64,000 bases of DNA. It comes from Alphaproteobacteria bacterium. GTDB lineage: Bacteria; Pseudomonadota; Alphaproteobacteria; SMXQ01. Below, in pieces: positions 32,781 through 42,522 of this stretch. The notes under the pieces are model-generated. The model saw nothing but the letters and a program-made list of their open reading frames with translations, did not search any database and had not been told where the DNA came from. The stretch covers positions 42,298 through 106,297 of the forward strand of contig JAURLI010000065.1 of the NCBI GenBank assembly GCA_030831315.1, written 5' to 3'. Within the stretch, counting starts at the first letter, position 1, and every line of letters starts with the position of its first letter. The translations under genes were made by a program, and so were the position numbers.

Positions 32781-33802
32781 GGACGGCCGCCCCCGCGCGA
32801 AAACAATGTCAGCGAAAACCAGTCTTTCTCGTCCGACCACGTGGCGCGTGGAACGAAGCCGAGCGCGGAAAGCTCGTCACGCAAGGCGTCCACATCGAAC
32901 TTGCGCGATATTTCGGTGTGGATGCGCTCGCCGGCTTGGAAAGCGACATCGAGATCGAGGTCATCGAGCCGCGCCGACTGGTCGCGGTCGCTTTCCAGAT
33001 GCATTTCGATCCGGCTGGCGCCTGTGTTCCAGAAGGCGACATGACGGAACCGGCTGGGCCGGAAATCCCCGTGAAAGCGCGCATTCAGGTGCGCCAGCAT
33101 GTTGCGGTTGAAGGCCGCGGTGACGCCTTCGCCATCGTTGTAGGCGGCATGAAGCACGTCCTCGTCCTTGATGCGGTCGCAGCCGAGCAGGAAGAAATCG
33201 CCGGGCAGCATCGCGGCATGAATGTGGCGCAGGAAGCCGGCGCGCTCGTCTTCGTTGAAGTTGCCGATGGTCGAGCCGAGGAACAGGAACATCCGCCGCC
33301 CATCGGGCGCCGGGTGAAGTGCGGCGAGGGCATCTTCGTAGGTGCCTTCGATGCCGCGAATGGTCAGATCGTCGTAGCGGGCGATGAGCGCGCGGGCGCT
33401 GTCTGCCAGCATTTCGCCGGAAACGTCGATGGGCGCGAAATGAACCTGCGGGGCACGCGCCGAATAGGCTTCAAGTAGCAGCCGCGTCTTGACCGCGGAA
33501 CCGGAACCCAGCTCGACGATTTCGACCGGGCCGGTCGCTTCGGCGATTTCGCCGGCATAGGCTTTGAGGATCGAGCGCTCGGTCCGGGTCGGGTAGTACT
33601 CGGGCGTGGCACAGATGCGCTCGAACAGTTCCGATCCACGCGCATCGTAGAAATACTTGCAGGGCAGCCACTTCTGCGCCGCCGTCAGCCCCGCCACCAC
33701 GTCGGCGCCGTCGTCCGCAGTTTCAGCGTGATCGATCCGGGTCAGCTGGAAGCGCGGGCCTTCGACAATATTGGCGACGATACTGGGGACGATGCCTGGC
33801 AT
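32777..33802 (-). CDS. egtD: L-histidine N(alpha)-methyltransferase (EgtD-like)
   Basis: LPCKYFYDARGSELFERICATPEYYPTRTERSIL; FLGSTIGNF; 4-bp overlap with nudC. Confidence 0.9.
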   Translation of the reverse strand: MPGIVPSIVANIVEGPRFQLTRIDHAETADDGADVVAGLTAAQKWLPCKYFYDARGSELFERICATPEYYPTRTERSILKAYAGEIAEATGPVEIVELGSGSAVKTRLLLEAYSARAPQVHFAPIDVSGEMLADSARALIARYDDLTIRGIEGTYEDALAALHPAPDGRRMFLFLGSTIGNFNEDERAGFLRHIHAAMLPGDFFLLGCDRIKDEDVLHAAYNDGEGVTAAFNRNMLAHLNARFHGDFRPSRFRHVAFWNTGASRIEMHLESDRDQSARLDDLDLDVAFQAGERIHTEISRKFDVDALRDELSALGFVPRATWSDEKDWFSLTLFSRGGGRP

Positions 33803-33931
33803 TTTCCTACCAAACCTTTCTTTTGTGCCGGGGGGCATGATAAACCCGGGCCCTGCCGCTTGCAAAAGCCACACCGCCGCCGCCGATCACGATCCCGTCA
33901 TGGTCCGTCGCGTCACCGGAGTTTCCCCGTT

Positions 33932-35191
33932 TTGGGCCGTCCCCTCGCCATTTTCGCCGCCATCGCCTCGGCCCTGACCATGAGCCAGTTCATGCGCGCG
34001 GCCGTTTCCGTCGTGGCGCCCGATATCATGGCCGAGGCGGGCCTGAGCCCGGAAGCCTACGGCATCGTCGCCGGGTCGTTCTTTCTCGGCGTGGCGCTCG
34101 CACAGATACCGACAGGTTTACTGTTCGACCGTTTCGGGGCGCGGGTCACCATCGCCGGTTCGCTGGTGGTCGCGGGCTTCGGCACTTTTGCCTTCGCCGC
34201 CGCCGAAGGATTCGCTGCCCTGTTTGCAGCACGCATGGTGGTCGGCATCGGATTCGCTTCCGCATTGATGGGCGGGTTGGTCGTCGCCTCGCGCTGGTTT
34301 GCGCCCGATCGTTTCTCGCAAATTACCGGCCTGTTCGTCGCCGTGTCGGCGGGGGTCGGCCTGATGGGCGCGGCGACGCCGATGGCGTGGCTGTCGGCTG
34401 CGCTCGGCTGGCGCGCGTCCTTCGTGGTGGCGGGCGCCTTGACGCTGATCGCGGCGGGGCTGGTGTGGTCGCTGGTGCGCGACGCACCACCCGGCCATCC
34501 CTGGCACAAGCGGCGCATCGAAAGTGCCGGCGAACAGATCCGCGGCTATCTCACCATCCTGCGCCTGCCCGGCATCGGCTGGATCATGTTCATGGCGGCG
34601 GTCGGCTATTCGACGATGATCACCATCGTCGGTGTGTGGGGCGGGCCGTACCTGCATGACGTGCACGGGCTCGACGGCATCGCGCGCGGCAACGTGCTGA
34701 CGGCGCTGGTGGTGGGCACCATCGTCGGCCTGCTTGTCTACGGGCCGCTCGATCGCTGGGTCGACAGCCGCAAATACGTGGTGATCTGCGGGGCATTGCT
34801 GTCGGCGGCCCTGCTCGGCGCCTTTGCCGCCCTCTCGAAGCCGCCGGTCGCGGTGGTGGTGGCGCTGTTCTTCCTCTATGGGGTGATCGGCTCCTATTAC
34901 ATCACCAACATCACGCTGGGCCGCGCCCATTACCCCGATCACCTGATCGGGCGCGGCGTGACCACGGTCAACCTGTGCACGTTCCTGGGCGTGATGGCGG
35001 TGCAATTCGCTTCCGCCCGCATGATGGGCCTTTTCGGCACGGGTGCCGCCGGGGCGACGGTGCCCGAGGCCGCCTACCGGGTGCTGTTCGCAGCACTCGC
35101 CCTTTACGCGCTGATCGGCGGGCTTTGCTACTTCCGCACCCGCGACGTGCGGCCGTCGGCGGAACGGGCGCGTAAATCCGCGGATTCCTGA
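33932..35191 (+). CDS. MFS transporter
   Basis: 12-TM MFS sequence (GVALAQIPTGLLFDRFGARVTI); TTG start at 33932 with upstream GGAG; start uncertain. Confidence 0.88.
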   Translation: MGRPLAIFAAIASALTMSQFMRAAVSVVAPDIMAEAGLSPEAYGIVAGSFFLGVALAQIPTGLLFDRFGARVTIAGSLVVAGFGTFAFAAAEGFAALFAARMVVGIGFASALMGGLVVASRWFAPDRFSQITGLFVAVSAGVGLMGAATPMAWLSAALGWRASFVVAGALTLIAAGLVWSLVRDAPPGHPWHKRRIESAGEQIRGYLTILRLPGIGWIMFMAAVGYSTMITIVGVWGGPYLHDVHGLDGIARGNVLTALVVGTIVGLLVYGPLDRWVDSRKYVVICGALLSAALLGAFAALSKPPVAVVVALFFLYGVIGSYYITNITLGRAHYPDHLIGRGVTTVNLCTFLGVMAVQFASARMMGLFGTGAAGATVPEAAYRVLFAALALYALIGGLCYFRTRDVRPSAERARKSADS

Positions 35192-35213
35192 GAAATATTT
35201 TTCCCTGATTCAG

Positions 35214-35244
35214 TTGCCGAAGCCGTGGGTGGATTTGGTATAGT
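35214..35244 (+). promoter_or_regulatory. Candidate sigma70 promoter of SRP RNA
   Basis: TTGCCG (35214) - 19 nt - TATAGT (35239-35244); the predicted RNA start lies 7 nt downstream. Confidence 0.45.
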
Positions 35245-35250
35245 GCGCGC

Positions 35251-35344
35251 GGAAGGCTGGCGGTGGACGAGCGCCCCGCCAACCCGGTCAGGTCCGGAAG
35301 GAAGCAGCCGTAACGGGTCTTGCCCGGGTCATTGTCAGTCTTCC
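35251..35344 (+). ncRNA. ffs: Bacterial small signal recognition particle RNA (4.5S)
   Basis: GGTCAGGTCCGGAAGGAAGCAGCC apical core; terminal GGAAGGCTG...CAGTCTTCC pairing; immediately upstream of dnaX. Confidence 0.95.
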
Positions 35345-35415
35345 ACCCGCCCGCGTTGCTACCGACGCGTTTTCACCCGAGAGGAGCCCTCGGCCGTCCG
35401 GCCCGCGATCGCGCC

Positions 35416-37254
35416 ATGAGCGAAAAGACCGCCCCAAGCCCCGCGTCCGAAAAGCCCTATCAGGTGCTTGCCCGCAAGTACCGGCCCCAGAACTTTGCCG
35501 AACTGATCGGCCAGGATGCCGTCGTCACCACGCTGCGCAATGCCATCGCCGCCGACCGGCTGGCCCATGCATGGCTGCTGGCGGGCGTGCGCGGTGTCGG
35601 CAAGACGACGACGGCGCGCATCCTTGCGCGCGCGCTCAATTGCATCGGCCCCGACGGCAAGGGCGGCCCCACCGCCGAACCCTGCGGCGAATGTCCGAAC
35701 TGCAAGGCCATCGCCGACGACCGCCATCCCGACGTCATCGAAATGGACGCGGCATCGCGCACCGGCGTCGACGACATCCGCGAATTGATCGAGCAGGTGC
35801 GCTATCGCCCGACCAGCGCCCGCTACAAGGTCTACATCATCGACGAAGTGCACATGCTTACCACCAACGCCTTCAACGCCCTGCTGAAGACGCTGGAGGA
35901 ACCGCCCGAGCACGTGAAGTTCATCTTCGCCACCACCGAAACGCGCAAGGTGCCGGTAACGGTGCTGTCGCGCTGCCAGCGCTTCGACCTGCGCCTCGTC
36001 CCCGAAGATTTGCTGGCCCGTCATTTCACCTCGGTCGCCGAGGCCGAAGGCGTGACCCTCGATGCGGCCGCCGCGCGCCTGATCGCGCGCGCCGCCGACG
36101 GCTCCGTGCGCGACGGGCTGTCGATCCTCGACCAGGCGGTGGCGGGCGCTGCCAAGGGCGAAGCCATCGGCGAGGCCGCCGTCCGCGCCATGCTGGGCCT
36201 TGCCGACCGCACCCAGGTCTTTGATCTGTTCGAGGCGGTCATGCAGGGCGATATCGCCCGTGGCCTCGACCTCGTGACCGCCGCCGCCGCCGCGGGCGCT
36301 GATGCGGAAAGCATGATCGGCGATCTCTTGGAACTCACCCATTGGCTGACGCGGGTCAAGATCACCCCCGCCATTGCCGACGATCCCGTCGTGCCCGAAG
36401 CCGAACGCGTCACCGGGCGCAAGCTTGCCGCCGGCCTCGGCATGGCGGTTCTGGCCCGCGCCTGGCAGATGCTGCTCAAGGGATTGTCGGAAGTGCAGGC
36501 TGCGCCGCAGCCGATGAAGGCGGCGGAAATGGTGCTGGTGCGCCTTGCCCATGCGGCAAACCTGCCGCCGCCCGCCGATCTCATTGAAAAGATTCAAAAG
36601 GGCGAGGGTGCCGCGCCCGCAGCGCGCCCCGCATCCCCGTCAAAGCCGCCGGCAGGCGGTAACGGCGGCGGCACTGGCGCGCGGGCCACGCTCGATGCGT
36701 CGCGCGGCTCGGCCAAGGCCCAGCCCGCGCCTGAACCCGCACCGGAACCCGAGCCCAGCGCGGAACCCACGGCCCAGTTGCCGACCAGTTTCGTCGCCAT
36801 GGTCGAACTGCTCGACAGAAATCGTGAGGCGCGGCTTGCCGGTGAATTGCGTACGGCCGTGCATCTCGTTCGTTACGAACCCGGCCGCGTCGAATTTCGC
36901 CTGAACGATCGTGCCGACGGCACGCTCGCCAACCGGCTCGGCCCGGCGCTGGCGAAACTGACCGGCGCGCTCTGGGCGATTTCGCTGTCGTCGGAACCGG
37001 GCGATCCGACATTGGCCGAACAGGCATCGAGCGCCGCCGAGGCGCGCCGCCGCCAGGCCGCCGAACATCCGCTGGTCAAGGCGGCGCTCGCCGCCTTCCC
37101 GGGTGCGAAGATCGTCGATGTAACGGGCGGGGCGCCTGCGGCGGCCGTGGCCGAGCAGCCGATGCCTGATCCGGACGCTGACGGCGACATGGACCCCGAT
37201 ATCATGGTGCCCGACGAGGAACCGCCCCCGCCGGGTTCCGAGGAGGATTACTAG
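35416..37254 (+). CDS. dnaX: DNA polymerase III subunits gamma/tau
   Basis: YQVLARKYRPQNFAELIGQDAVVTTLRNAI; GVRGVGKTTTARILARALNC. Confidence 0.96.
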   Translation: MSEKTAPSPASEKPYQVLARKYRPQNFAELIGQDAVVTTLRNAIAADRLAHAWLLAGVRGVGKTTTARILARALNCIGPDGKGGPTAEPCGECPNCKAIADDRHPDVIEMDAASRTGVDDIRELIEQVRYRPTSARYKVYIIDEVHMLTTNAFNALLKTLEEPPEHVKFIFATTETRKVPVTVLSRCQRFDLRLVPEDLLARHFTSVAEAEGVTLDAAAARLIARAADGSVRDGLSILDQAVAGAAKGEAIGEAAVRAMLGLADRTQVFDLFEAVMQGDIARGLDLVTAAAAAGADAESMIGDLLELTHWLTRVKITPAIADDPVVPEAERVTGRKLAAGLGMAVLARAWQMLLKGLSEVQAAPQPMKAAEMVLVRLAHAANLPPPADLIEKIQKGEGAAPAARPASPSKPPAGGNGGGTGARATLDASRGSAKAQPAPEPAPEPEPSAEPTAQLPTSFVAMVELLDRNREARLAGELRTAVHLVRYEPGRVEFRLNDRADGTLANRLGPALAKLTGALWAISLSSEPGDPTLAEQASSAAEARRRQAAEHPLVKAALAAFPGAKIVDVTGGAPAAAVAEQPMPDPDADGDMDPDIMVPDEEPPPPGSEEDY

Positions 37255-37578
37255 ATGAAGAACCTGGGCCAGATGATGAAGCAGGCGCAGGAGATGCAGG
37301 CGCGCATGCAGGCCATGCAGGAACGCCTCGAACTGGAAGAGGTTTCGGGTGCGTCGGGCGGCGGCATGGTCAGCGTGACGCTCAACGGCAAGGGCGTATT
37401 GCGGCGCATCAAGATCGATCCGTCCCTTGTTGCACCCGATGACGTCGAAATGCTCGAGGACCTGATCGTTGCTGCCTTCAACGATGCGAAGGCGAAGGTC
37501 GAGGCGATGGTTTCGGAAAAGATGTCGGAACTGACCGGCGGCATCCAGCTGCCGCCCGGCTTCAAGATGCCGTTCTGA
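37255..37578 (+). CDS. YbaB/EbfC family nucleoid-associated protein
   Basis: [25 protein letters not shown]; between dnaX and recR. Confidence 0.95.
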   Translation: MKNLGQMMKQAQEMQARMQAMQERLELEEVSGASGGGMVSVTLNGKGVLRRIKIDPSLVAPDDVEMLEDLIVAAFNDAKAKVEAMVSEKMSELTGGIQLPPGFKMPF

Positions 37579-37591
37579 CGGGCCCGCCCCC

Positions 37592-38185
37592 TTGGCCGCT
37601 CCTGAGATCGAAAGACTGATTGCCGTGCTCGCCAAGCTGCCGGGGCTTGGCCCCCGCTCGGCGCGCCGCGCCGCACTCCATTTGCTCAAGCGCCGTGATT
37701 CGGTGATGGCGCCGCTCGCTCGCCTGCTCGACGAAGCGGCGGCGGCGGTCACCACCTGTTCGGTCTGCGGCACCCTCGATTCGACCGATCCTTGCGCCGT
37801 CTGCGCCGACCCCGGGCGCGACACCACGCAGATCTGCGTGGTCGAGGAAGTGGGGGATTTATGGGCGCTGGAACGCGCCGGCGCCTTCAAGGGCCGCTAT
37901 CACGTGTTGGGCGGCGTGCTGTCGGCGCTGGACGGTATAGGGCCGGAAGAACTCAACATCGCGCGGCTCGTTGCGCGTGCGGGCGAAGACGGCTGCCGCG
38001 AGGTGATCCTCGCCCTTTCCGCCACCGTCGATGGCCAGACCACGGCCCATTACATCGCCGAGCGGCTCGCCTCCCTCGGGGTCAGCGTCACGCGCCTTGC
38101 CCACGGCGTGCCCGTCGGCGGAGAGCTCGATTATCTTGACGACGGCACCCTGTCGGCGGCGCTTCGCGCGCGTCGCCCGGTCTAG
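37592..38185 (+). CDS. recR: Recombination mediator RecR
   Basis: [25 protein letters not shown]-x2-C zinc motif; TTG start. Confidence 0.95.
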   Translation: MAAPEIERLIAVLAKLPGLGPRSARRAALHLLKRRDSVMAPLARLLDEAAAAVTTCSVCGTLDSTDPCAVCADPGRDTTQICVVEEVGDLWALERAGAFKGRYHVLGGVLSALDGIGPEELNIARLVARAGEDGCREVILALSATVDGQTTAHYIAERLASLGVSVTRLAHGVPVGGELDYLDDGTLSAALRARRPV

Positions 38186-38886
38186 ACCCCGCGGGCGACG
38201 TTGGCATCGCGCCCAAGAAGTGCTGAGAAATCCAGTGCCGCTTCCCACGGCCGCGTTCCGGCGGCGAGGCGGGGCAGGGCGATCACCGGTACCGGCGAGA
38301 AGTCAGCAATGGCCGCGCAGGTTTCGTCGAGCGGCACGGGCGCGTTGACGGATTCGCTGACGACGATGCCGCGCACCGGGATGGCGCGCACAAGCAGCGA
38401 TTCGAGCGCGCACAACGCGTGGCTGATGGCCCCGAGATAAGAGCCCGCCACCAGCACCGCAGGGACTTCCAGTTCAGCGATCAGGTCGCGCACGGTCTCG
38501 CTGCCGCCGAGCGGCACCATGGTGCCGCCAACCCCTTCGATGACGGTAAGGTGATTTTCGCCAAGCGCTGCCCGGCAATGAGCCAGCACGGCACCGAAAT
38601 CGATTGTTCGGTTCTCGCGCGCCGCCGCCATGTCGGGGGCGAGCGGTTCCCTGAAGCGCCACGGCGTGCAGGCGACGACGGCGTTTTCCGTAAGCGGGAT
38701 CCCGGCCGCCGTCAGCAGGTTGATCGTGTCGCTTTCGCCCATGTTCATTTCATCGAAGCCGGTGGCGACGGGCTTGAGCACGCGCACGGCGCGGCCCGCG
38801 ATGCGTGCCTGATGGGCGAGCGCGCAGGCGACCAGCGTCTTGCCGATCTCCGTTCCGCTCGCGGTGACGAAAACTGCATCGCTCAT
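38182..38886 (-). CDS. bioD: Dethiobiotin synthase
   Basis: [40 protein letters not shown]. Confidence 0.92.
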   Translation of the reverse strand: MSDAVFVTASGTEIGKTLVACALAHQARIAGRAVRVLKPVATGFDEMNMGESDTINLLTAAGIPLTENAVVACTPWRFREPLAPDMAAARENRTIDFGAVLAHCRAALGENHLTVIEGVGGTMVPLGGSETVRDLIAELEVPAVLVAGSYLGAISHALCALESLLVRAIPVRGIVVSESVNAPVPLDETCAAIADFSPVPVIALPRLAAGTRPWEAALDFSALLGRDANVARGV

Positions 38887-40067
38887 GCCGGCTGCCTTTC
38901 CGGCGCAAGGCCGAGTTCAAGAATGGTGTCGATCAGGCGTTGCACGTCGCCTTCGTCATGGGCGGCGGAAAAGGTGAAACGCAGGCGCGAGGTGCCCGGC
39001 GGAACCGTGGGCGGGCGGATGGCTGTCACCAGGAAGCCACGCTCGGCGAGCCGGGCCGAGGCTTCAAGGGCGCGGGTCTCGTCGCCCAGTACCAGCGGCA
39101 CCACGGCACTCATCGCGCGCGGAAGGCCCAGCGCTGCGGTAAAGGTGCGCGCCCGGGCGAGCGGCGCGGCCGCAAGTTCATCGTCCTCTTCGATCAATTG
39201 CAGCGCCATTTCCGATGCTGCCAGCACGCCGGGCGGCAGGCCGGTGGTGAAGATCAGGCTGCGCGCCCGGTTGACCAGGTAATCGACGACGACGCGGCTT
39301 GCCGCGACATAGCCCCCGTAGGAGCCCGCCGCCTTCGACAGCGTTCCCATGGCGAGATCGACGCCAAGCGCGCGGCCGTCTTCGTCGAAGCCCGAGCCGC
39401 GCCCGCCGTTGATGACGCCGAGCGCATGGGCATCATCGACCAGCAGCCAGCCGTCATTGGCATGGGCGAGGGCGGCAAGTGCCCCGACCGGCGCGCGGTC
39501 GCCGTCCATGGAAAAGACGCCCTCGGTCAGCACCAGGCAGCGGTCGGCATTTCCCCGGTGTTTGTTCAAAAGACGCGCGCAGTCATCGACATCGTTGTGG
39601 CGAAACATGTGCGTCGCCGCACCCGACAGTTTCGCACCCGCGTGCATGCAGGCATGCATCAACTCGTCGCCCAGGATCAGGTCCCCCGGCCCGACGAAGG
39701 ACGGAATGATGCCGATATTGGCGAGGTACCCCGATCCGAACACGAGTGCCGCTTCGGTTCCCTTGATCCGCGCGATGCGCGCTTCGAGCGCGTCATAAAG
39801 CGGGTTCGATCCGGTCACCAGCCGCGATGCCCCGGCGCCCGCGCCGAATTCACGGGTGGCCGCGGCGGCGGCCTCGATCACGGCGGGATGCTGGGACAGG
39901 CCCAGGTAATCGTTGTCGCAAAAGGAAATGAGTTTCTTCGCCCCGCGCATCGTAAGGGCGCCCGGTCCGCGCGCGGTTGCCTGCACGCGGCGCGTCAGGT
40001 TGCGCGAAGCGATCTCCGCGAGCTTCCGTTCGGCAAAATCATCGAGGCTGTCGGCCATGGCCGCCAT
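38883..40067 (-). CDS. bioF: 8-amino-7-oxononanoate synthase
   Basis: FCDNDYLGLSQHPAVIEAAAAATREFGAGAGASRLVTGSNPLYDALE; LLVDDAHALGVINGGRG; start codon uncertain. Confidence 0.93.
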   Translation of the reverse strand: MAAMADSLDDFAERKLAEIASRNLTRRVQATARGPGALTMRGAKKLISFCDNDYLGLSQHPAVIEAAAAATREFGAGAGASRLVTGSNPLYDALEARIARIKGTEAALVFGSGYLANIGIIPSFVGPGDLILGDELMHACMHAGAKLSGAATHMFRHNDVDDCARLLNKHRGNADRCLVLTEGVFSMDGDRAPVGALAALAHANDGWLLVDDAHALGVINGGRGSGFDEDGRALGVDLAMGTLSKAAGSYGGYVAASRVVVDYLVNRARSLIFTTGLPPGVLAASEMALQLIEEDDELAAAPLARARTFTAALGLPRAMSAVVPLVLGDETRALEASARLAERGFLVTAIRPPTVPPGTSRLRFTFSAAHDEGDVQRLIDTILELGLAPERQPA

Positions 40068-40140
40068 GCTAGCCGAAACGCCCGCCGCCGTCTTGGCCGC
40101 CCGGGGGGTGCGCGGCCCTGTGGATAACTTTCCCAGCCGA

Positions 40141-40169
40141 TTGCCCATCGGGGCCGAATTGACTAGGGT
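40141..40169 (+). promoter_or_regulatory. Candidate sigma70 promoter for bioBA
   Basis: TTGCCC - 17 nt - TAGGGT in the divergent bioF/bioB intergenic region. Confidence 0.4.
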
Positions 40170-40201
40170 GCGGCCAACACCGTTTTTTCCAAAGGTTTGC
40201 G

Positions 40202-41185
40202 ATGGCGACCCGCCTTTCCGATCCCGTTTCCCCCGATATCCGCCACGACTGGACGCGGGACGAGGCCGAAGCCCTGCTGGCGCTTCCCTTCAACGATCTG
40301 GTCTTCCGCGCCCAGACCGTGCACCGGCGCCACTTCGACGCCAACGAGGTGCAGCTTTCGACGCTGCTCAACGTCAAGGACGGCGGCTGCCCGGAGGACT
40401 GCAAGTACTGCGCCCAGTCGTCGCGCTACGACACCGGCTTCAAGGCGCAGAAGCTGATGGCGGTCAACGCCGTCATGGAAAAGGCGCGCGAGGCCAAGGC
40501 CGCGGGCGCCCAGCGCTTCTGCATGGGCGCCGCCTGGCGCGGCCCGAAGGATCATGAGCTCGACGCCGTGTGCGAGATGGTCGAAGGGGTGAAGTCGCTC
40601 GGTCTCGAGACCTGCGCGACCCTTGGCATGCTCACCGATACGCAGGCGGCGCGCCTGAAGGATGCGGGGCTCGACTACTACAACCACAACCTCGACACCT
40701 CGGAAGACTATTACGGCGAGGTCATCTCGACGCGCACCTACAAGGACCGCCTCGACACGCTGGCGCGCGTGCGCGATGCGGGCATCAAGGTGTGCTGCGG
40801 CGGCATCCTCGGCATGGGCGAAGGGGCTTCCGACCGCGCCGCCATGCTGACGACGCTCGCCAACATGGACCCGCATCCCGAATCGGTGCCGGTCAACATG
40901 CTGGTCGCCATCGAGGGCACGCCCTATTCGGAAAACGACCGCATCGATCCCATCGACTTCGTGCGCGTGATCGCCGCCGCGCGCATCATGATGCCGGCGT
41001 CGCACGTGCGTTTCGCCGCCGGGCGCATGGAGCTGGACGCCGCCACTCAGGCGCTCGCTTTCCTTGCCGGTGCCAATTCGATTTTCTACGGCGAGAAGCT
41101 CCTGACGACGCCCAACCCCGGCGCCACCGAGGACAAGCAGCTGTTCGACCGCCTCGGCCTCAGGCCGATGGGTTCGCATCAATGA
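40202..41185 (+). CDS. bioB: Biotin synthase
   Basis: Radical [52 protein letters not shown]. Confidence 0.97.
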   Translation: MATRLSDPVSPDIRHDWTRDEAEALLALPFNDLVFRAQTVHRRHFDANEVQLSTLLNVKDGGCPEDCKYCAQSSRYDTGFKAQKLMAVNAVMEKAREAKAAGAQRFCMGAAWRGPKDHELDAVCEMVEGVKSLGLETCATLGMLTDTQAARLKDAGLDYYNHNLDTSEDYYGEVISTRTYKDRLDTLARVRDAGIKVCCGGILGMGEGASDRAAMLTTLANMDPHPESVPVNMLVAIEGTPYSENDRIDPIDFVRVIAAARIMMPASHVRFAAGRMELDAATQALAFLAGANSIFYGEKLLTTPNPGATEDKQLFDRLGLRPMGSHQ

Positions 41186-42450
41186 GCAAGCCGCCCGGCT
41201 GGTATCGGGCGGGCCTTCCCCACATCTGGCTGCCCTATACCCAGATGGCGGCCGAGCCGCCGCCCGTGGCCGTCGCGGCGACGGACGGCACGCGCATCCG
41301 GCTTGCTGACGGGCGCGAGCTGATCGACGGCATCGCGTCGTGGTGGACGGCGTGCCACGGCTACAACCACCCCCATATCGTCGCCGCCATCCGCGAGCAG
41401 GCTGAAAAGATGCCGCACGTGATGTTCGGCGGCCTCGTCCACGAAGGGGCGATGCGGCTGGCCGCGCGTCTCGCCGCACTTGCGCCGGGCGATCTCGGCC
41501 GCGTGTTCTTTTCCGATTCCGGCTCCACCGCCGTCGAAGTCGCCCTCAAGATGGCGCTGCAATACCACGTGAACCGGGGCGAGGCGGGGCGGGAGCGCTT
41601 CGTCTGCTTCGACGGCGGCTATCACGGCGACACCGTGGCCGCGATGAGCGTGTCCGACGATGCCGGTTTCGCCCGCGCCTTTCGTGGCCTGCTGCCGGGG
41701 CAAATTCGCCTGCCCCTGCCGCGCGGCGATGAGGGCCGTGCCGCTTATGCCCGCGCCCTTGATGAACACGGCAAATCAATCGCTGGCGTGATCTTCGAGC
41801 CCTCGGCGCAAGGCGCGGGCGGCATGATCTTCCACGACGATGCCACCCTCCGCGCCGTCGTCGAGGAAGCGCAGGCGCGCGGCATCCCCGTCATCGCCGA
41901 TGAAATCTTCACGGGCTTTCACCGCACCGGGCCGCTGTTCGCCTGCACCGGTGCCGGCGTCGTGCCGGATATCCTCTGTCTCGGCAAGGCGCTGACGGGT
42001 GGCGCCGTCGGCATGGGGGCGACACTCGCGCGTCCGCACATCTTCGATGCCTTTTCAGGGAACGATCTCGACGCCGCCTTCATGCACGGCCCCACCTTCA
42101 TGGCGAACCCGATCGCCTGCGCCGCGGCCAATGCCTCCCTCGACCTGTTCGAGACGGAACCGCGCGCAAGGCAGGTCGCCGCCATCAATGATGCCCTGAC
42201 AGACGGCCTCGCCCCGGCGGCGCGCATCGCGGGCACGGCCGACGTGCGGGTGAAGGGCGCCATCGGCGTCGTCGAATTGCAGGCCCTTTCGCTCGAGCGC
42301 CTCTATGCGCTGCGTGCGGCTTTCATCGAGGCAGGCCTCTGGGTCCGGCCCTTCGGGCGCATCGTCTACCTGACCCCCGCCTTCACCATGAGCCGTGCCG
42401 ATCTCGACGCGCTGAGCGCGGGCATCTGCCGGGTATTGGCGGAAGTTTAG
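41182..42450 (+). CDS. bioA: Adenosylmethionine-8-amino-7-oxononanoate transaminase
   Basis: [41 protein letters not shown]; overlaps bioB by 4 bp. Confidence 0.94.
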   Translation: MSKPPGWYRAGLPHIWLPYTQMAAEPPPVAVAATDGTRIRLADGRELIDGIASWWTACHGYNHPHIVAAIREQAEKMPHVMFGGLVHEGAMRLAARLAALAPGDLGRVFFSDSGSTAVEVALKMALQYHVNRGEAGRERFVCFDGGYHGDTVAAMSVSDDAGFARAFRGLLPGQIRLPLPRGDEGRAAYARALDEHGKSIAGVIFEPSAQGAGGMIFHDDATLRAVVEEAQARGIPVIADEIFTGFHRTGPLFACTGAGVVPDILCLGKALTGGAVGMGATLARPHIFDAFSGNDLDAAFMHGPTFMANPIACAAANASLDLFETEPRARQVAAINDALTDGLAPAARIAGTADVRVKGAIGVVELQALSLERLYALRAAFIEAGLWVRPFGRIVYLTPAFTMSRADLDALSAGICRVLAEV

Positions 42451-42522
42451 CCATCCCCCCATCGGTGCCGGGGGTGTAGAATGGCGCCAACCAAAGAAGA
42501 ACAGGCGTAGGGACCGAAGGGT

